Shown here piece by piece: positions 5,749-7,012 of a stretch of DNA of 7,012 bases. The stretch's first letter is position 1; each line of letters starts with the position of its first letter. The stretch covers positions 1 through 7,012 of the forward strand of contig CAUABB010000074.1 in NCBI GenBank assembly GCA_958427155.1, read 5' to 3'. Source of the stretch: an uncultured Oscillospiraceae bacterium (GTDB taxonomy: Bacteria; Bacillota; Clostridia; Oscillospirales; Ruminococcaceae). The notes under the pieces are model-generated. The model was not told the origin of the DNA. It ran no database searches and saw nothing but the letters and a program-made list of their open reading frames with translations. The translations under genes and the position numbers were made by a program.

Positions 5749-5800
5749 AACCCTGACTACAAACCTTAATTTTAATAATTTGTTCACATTTGCTTTGGCT

Positions 5801-5833
5801 GTAGTCAACCTTTCGTATAAAAAGGGTGACTAC
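5801..5833. repeat. Inverted repeat module 2 (GTAGTCAACCTTT / AAAGGGTGACTAC)
   Basis: Two 13-base arms match at 12 of 13 positions around a 7-base centre CGTATAA. The module has the same outward GTAG and inward TTT orientation as module 1 and nearly the same spacing. It could be a two-fold protein binding site or extrude as a hairpin in single-stranded DNA. Confidence 0.9.
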
Positions 5834-5876
5834 GAAAAAACCCTTTAACAGTGGGGTTTGAAAGCTATATTTTAAT

Positions 5877-5964
5877 GTAGTCACCCTTATATTTAATATT
5901 AAATATAAAAATAAAAAAATAAAATATATAATATATAAAGAGACTTGAAATAATGGGTGACTAC
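5877..5964. repeat. Inverted repeat module 3 flanking the A/T tract
   Basis: GTAGTCACCCTT on the + strand at 5877-5888 and GGGTGACTAC at 5955-5964 form the outermost inverted pair. They share the ten-base core exactly but are separated by 66 bases that are almost entirely A/T. The pair therefore brackets the presumed melting region, unlike modules 1 and 2 whose arms nearly touch. Confidence 0.85.
5887..5939. other. 53-base pure A/T tract with 22-base palindrome
   Basis: No G or C occurs from 5887 to 5939. It begins with a perfect 22-base palindrome at 5887-5908, centred on TTAATATTAA, and continues with A-rich runs and alternating TA. Such DNA melts easily and suits an origin unwinding element. 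TATAAT occurs at 5927-5932 but has no matching -35 box, so I do not call a promoter from it. Confidence 0.75.
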
Positions 5965-5984
5965 GCTTGAAAAAGGAGACAAAA

Positions 5985-6227
5985 ATGCTAATTGTTTCAA
6001 AAAATCAAATGCCTTATGGGAACACTCCAGGAGAAGTGATTTTTTGGCTTAGGAAAAAAAGAAATATAAAACAAATTGAATTAAGCAAAGAACTTATGAT
6101 ATCGCCTGCTAGACTTTCGAGAATTGAAAATGGAAAATGCGAACTTACACCGGATGAATGCGTAAGAGCGGCTAATTTTTTTAATTTGCCTTGTGATTAT
6201 ATTTTACTTAACGTGAAGGAGAAATAA
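5985..6227 (+). CDS. XRE-family helix-turn-helix regulator
   Basis: An 80-residue protein consisting almost only of an HTH_3/XRE domain at ~17-75. The core IKQIELSKELMISPARLSRIENGK (from residue 28) shows the usual Q/E-x-x-L-S pattern, the recognition helix with SRIENG, and the following ELTPDECVRAANFFNLPCDYIL helices. ATG 5985 has GGAG at 5975-5978, six bases upstream. An in-frame TTG at 5967 would add six residues but has no ribosome site. The last GTAGTCACCC copy ends 20 bases before the start, so self-regulation through these repeats is possible. With no integrase or paired divergent repressor visible, I cannot say if it governs lysogeny or late genes. Confidence 0.88.
   Translation: MLIVSKNQMPYGNTPGEVIFWLRKKRNIKQIELSKELMISPARLSRIENGKCELTPDECVRAANFFNLPCDYILLNVKEK
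6216..6227 (+). repeat. Junction repeat copy 1 (AAGGAGAAATAA)
   Basis: This 12-base sequence ends the XRE gene (K-E-K-stop) and contains the ribosome site of the next gene. The identical 12 bases recur at 6483-6494 at the next gene junction, in the same role and reading frame. Confidence 0.8.
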
Positions 6228-6230
6228 ACC

Positions 6231-6494
6231 ATGGAAGTTGGATTTGATCAAAATGCTATAGCTAATTCAGTTTTGAAACTTTTCGAAAGAAAGTTGGCTG
6301 TTGGAGAATTAGCTGGTGAAATTAGCAAGTTGAGTAAATACATGGCGACCGCTACTTCTCATACGGTAGAGCTTAGCATTGCCGAACAAGAAAAATTTTT
6401 AAAATCTATTTATGAATCAATGCTTATTGCAAAAGAAATTTGCATAAACCATAATTTCCTCGTTAGTGAGGAAGGGAAAAACAAGGAGAAATAA
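6231..6494 (+). CDS. Small helical hypothetical protein, 87 residues
   Basis: I do not recognise this protein. It is soluble, apparently all-helical and rich in E, K, L and A: a first helix ANSVLKLFERKLAVGELAGE, a second EISKLSKYMATA, and a third from SIAEQEKFLKSIYESMLIAKEIC. There is no signal peptide, membrane segment or Cys cluster. ATG 6231 lies three bases after the XRE stop, with GGAG at 6218-6221 nine bases upstream. Lying between a regulator and a packaging gene, it may be co-transcribed with both. The final residues KEK-stop duplicate those of the preceding gene because both genes end in the same 12-base junction sequence. Confidence 0.82.
   Translation: MEVGFDQNAIANSVLKLFERKLAVGELAGEISKLSKYMATATSHTVELSIAEQEKFLKSIYESMLIAKEICINHNFLVSEEGKNKEK
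6483..6494 (+). repeat. Junction repeat copy 2 (AAGGAGAAATAA)
   Basis: Identical to 6216-6227. It supplies both the last codons and stop of the 6231-6494 gene and the ribosome site for the packaging gene whose ATG is at 6496. Confidence 0.8.
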
Positions 6495-6495
6495 C

Positions 6496-7012
6496 ATGGC
6501 TACTAGTAAAAATACAAGAGGAATTTCAAAAACTAATAGAGAAAAAACTAACATTTCAAACTCCCACATTAATAAAATGAAAGGCTATCATCCCGAACCG
6601 GGTGATAATACTAAATTTTTAGAACTAAGTATGGAACTTTTTAATATGCCTGATATTGACTTACATAACGCTGAGGAAGTAGCCCAAAGGCTAAACGACT
6701 ATTTTTCAATTTATGCAAAGTACGATTTGAAGCCTACAGTTGCTGGAATGGCTTTAGCCCTTAATGGAATGAGTCGGAGAACTTTATGGGGAATTGCCAA
6801 CGATGCGCCAACTGGTGGAGCTGGGTATACTACGGCTTTACCAAAAGAAGTAGCGCTCTTAATCAAAAAATCTTACAAGATGATGGAAAATTTGTGGGAA
6901 AATTATATGGTGTCTGGTAAATTGAATCCGTTGACCGGAATATTTCTTGGCAATAACAACTATGGGTATCAGAATAAACAAGAGCACGTTATAACCGCTA
7001 AAAATAATGATG
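6496..7012 (+). CDS. Small-terminase-like DNA-packaging protein (3' end outside window)
   Basis: ATG 6496 has AAGGAG seven bases upstream and the frame stays open to the window end, giving 172 codons. The N-terminal ~40 residues are polar and probably disordered. Residues ~60-100 (DYFSIYAKYDLKPTVAGMALAL...MSRRTLW) fit the helix-turn-helix of phage small terminase-like proteins. A helical stretch follows, then VSGKLNPLTGIFLGNNNYGYQNKQEHV at ~139-165. That last motif, typically (G)KxNPxTGIFLLKNxFGYxDKQ, is what I recall from small-terminase-like proteins of Firmicute phages. These proteins bind the packaging site and recruit the large terminase subunit, which would be expected just downstream of this window. 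Annotation as small terminase is a family-level inference. Confidence 0.78.
   Translation, partial: MATSKNTRGISKTNREKTNISNSHINKMKGYHPEPGDNTKFLELSMELFNMPDIDLHNAEEVAQRLNDYFSIYAKYDLKPTVAGMALALNGMSRRTLWGIANDAPTGGAGYTTALPKEVALLIKKSYKMMENLWENYMVSGKLNPLTGIFLGNNNYGYQNKQEHVITAKNND

Larger units (their letters stand above)
5717..5964. other. Putative replication origin: repeat array plus AT-rich unwinding tract
   Basis: The 279-base gap between the primase-helicase and the XRE gene (5706-5984) holds seven copies of an element close to GTAGTCACCCTTT, then 53 bases of uninterrupted A/T. Copies: + at 5717-5729 (exact), - at 5736-5748 (GTAGACAACCTTT), - at 5754-5760 (GTAGTCA only), + at 5801-5813 (GTAGTCAACCTTT), - at 5821-5833 (exact), + at 5877-5888 (12 of 13) and - at 5955-5964 (GTAGTCACCC). 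Repeated initiator sites beside an A/T tract next to a primase-helicase gene are the usual layout of a phage origin. Alternatively, the copies may be operators, since the last lies 20 bases before the XRE start. The repeats are directly visible; the origin role is inferred. Confidence 0.6.

Noticed and set aside
5794..5821. Promoter with TTTGGC and TATAAA
   Set aside because: The -35 match is poor (TTTGGC against TTGACA) and the hexamers overlap the repeat module, so the match is likely chance.
5717..5833. Rho-independent terminator after the primase-helicase
   Set aside because: Hairpins are present but no T run follows either arm, and the arms are repeated in both orientations, which fits protein sites better.
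5838..5859. AAACCC/GGGTTT hairpin
   Set aside because: Only six base pairs around a 10-base loop with no T run; too weak to call as a terminator or regulatory RNA.
5621..5884. Minus-strand open frame covering the repeat region
   Set aside because: It includes the inverted repeats and the end of the primase-helicase gene. The peptide has no recognisable domain and there is no good ribosome site before its start.
5717..5964. CRISPR array
   Set aside because: The repeats are 10-13 bases, alternate in orientation and have irregular spacing, and no cas gene is present.

Overview
The window looks like part of a tailed phage or prophage of a low-GC Gram-positive host, most likely a gut Clostridia-type Firmicute. 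The reasons are AT-rich coding DNA, strong AGGAGG/AAGGAG ribosome sites before nearly every gene, tightly packed genes all on the + strand, and protein families typical of such phages: DUF551, short Cys-rich proteins, MazG-like, D5-type primase-helicase and a small-terminase-like protein. The host assignment is inferred from style, not proven.

Left part (1-3299): an accessory/early gene array. It opens inside a pentapeptide-repeat protein whose start lies before the window. It is read in frame 3 through 14 near-identical 15-bp units and ends in a non-repeat domain resembling DUF5758. Next come two DUF551 proteins flanking two small Cys-rich proteins, a 23-codon ORF that may be a gene remnant, a compact RNA ligase with the KxDG nucleotidyl-transfer motif, a 30-codon ORF, a MazG-like nucleotide pyrophosphohydrolase, and three more small proteins, two of them Cys-rich.

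Centre (3303-5705): one large gene for a primase-helicase, with a degenerate CHC2-like N-terminus, a TOPRIM centre and a C-terminal superfamily 3 (D5-like) helicase. The 279-base gap after it (5706-5984) is not empty. It holds seven copies of a GTAGTCACCCTTT-type element, mostly arranged as inverted pairs, then a 53-base stretch of pure A/T containing a 22-base perfect palindrome. A phage replication origin loaded by the adjacent primase-helicase is the most natural reading. An operator array for the XRE regulator just downstream is the main alternative.

Right part (5985-7012): an XRE-type regulator, a small helical protein of unknown function, and the 5' 172 codons of a small-terminase-like DNA-packaging protein that runs off the window. 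The layout therefore passes from nucleotide and RNA metabolism, through replication, to the start of packaging. No tRNA, rRNA, CRISPR array, insertion sequence or integrase was recognised, and no convincing minus-strand gene was seen.
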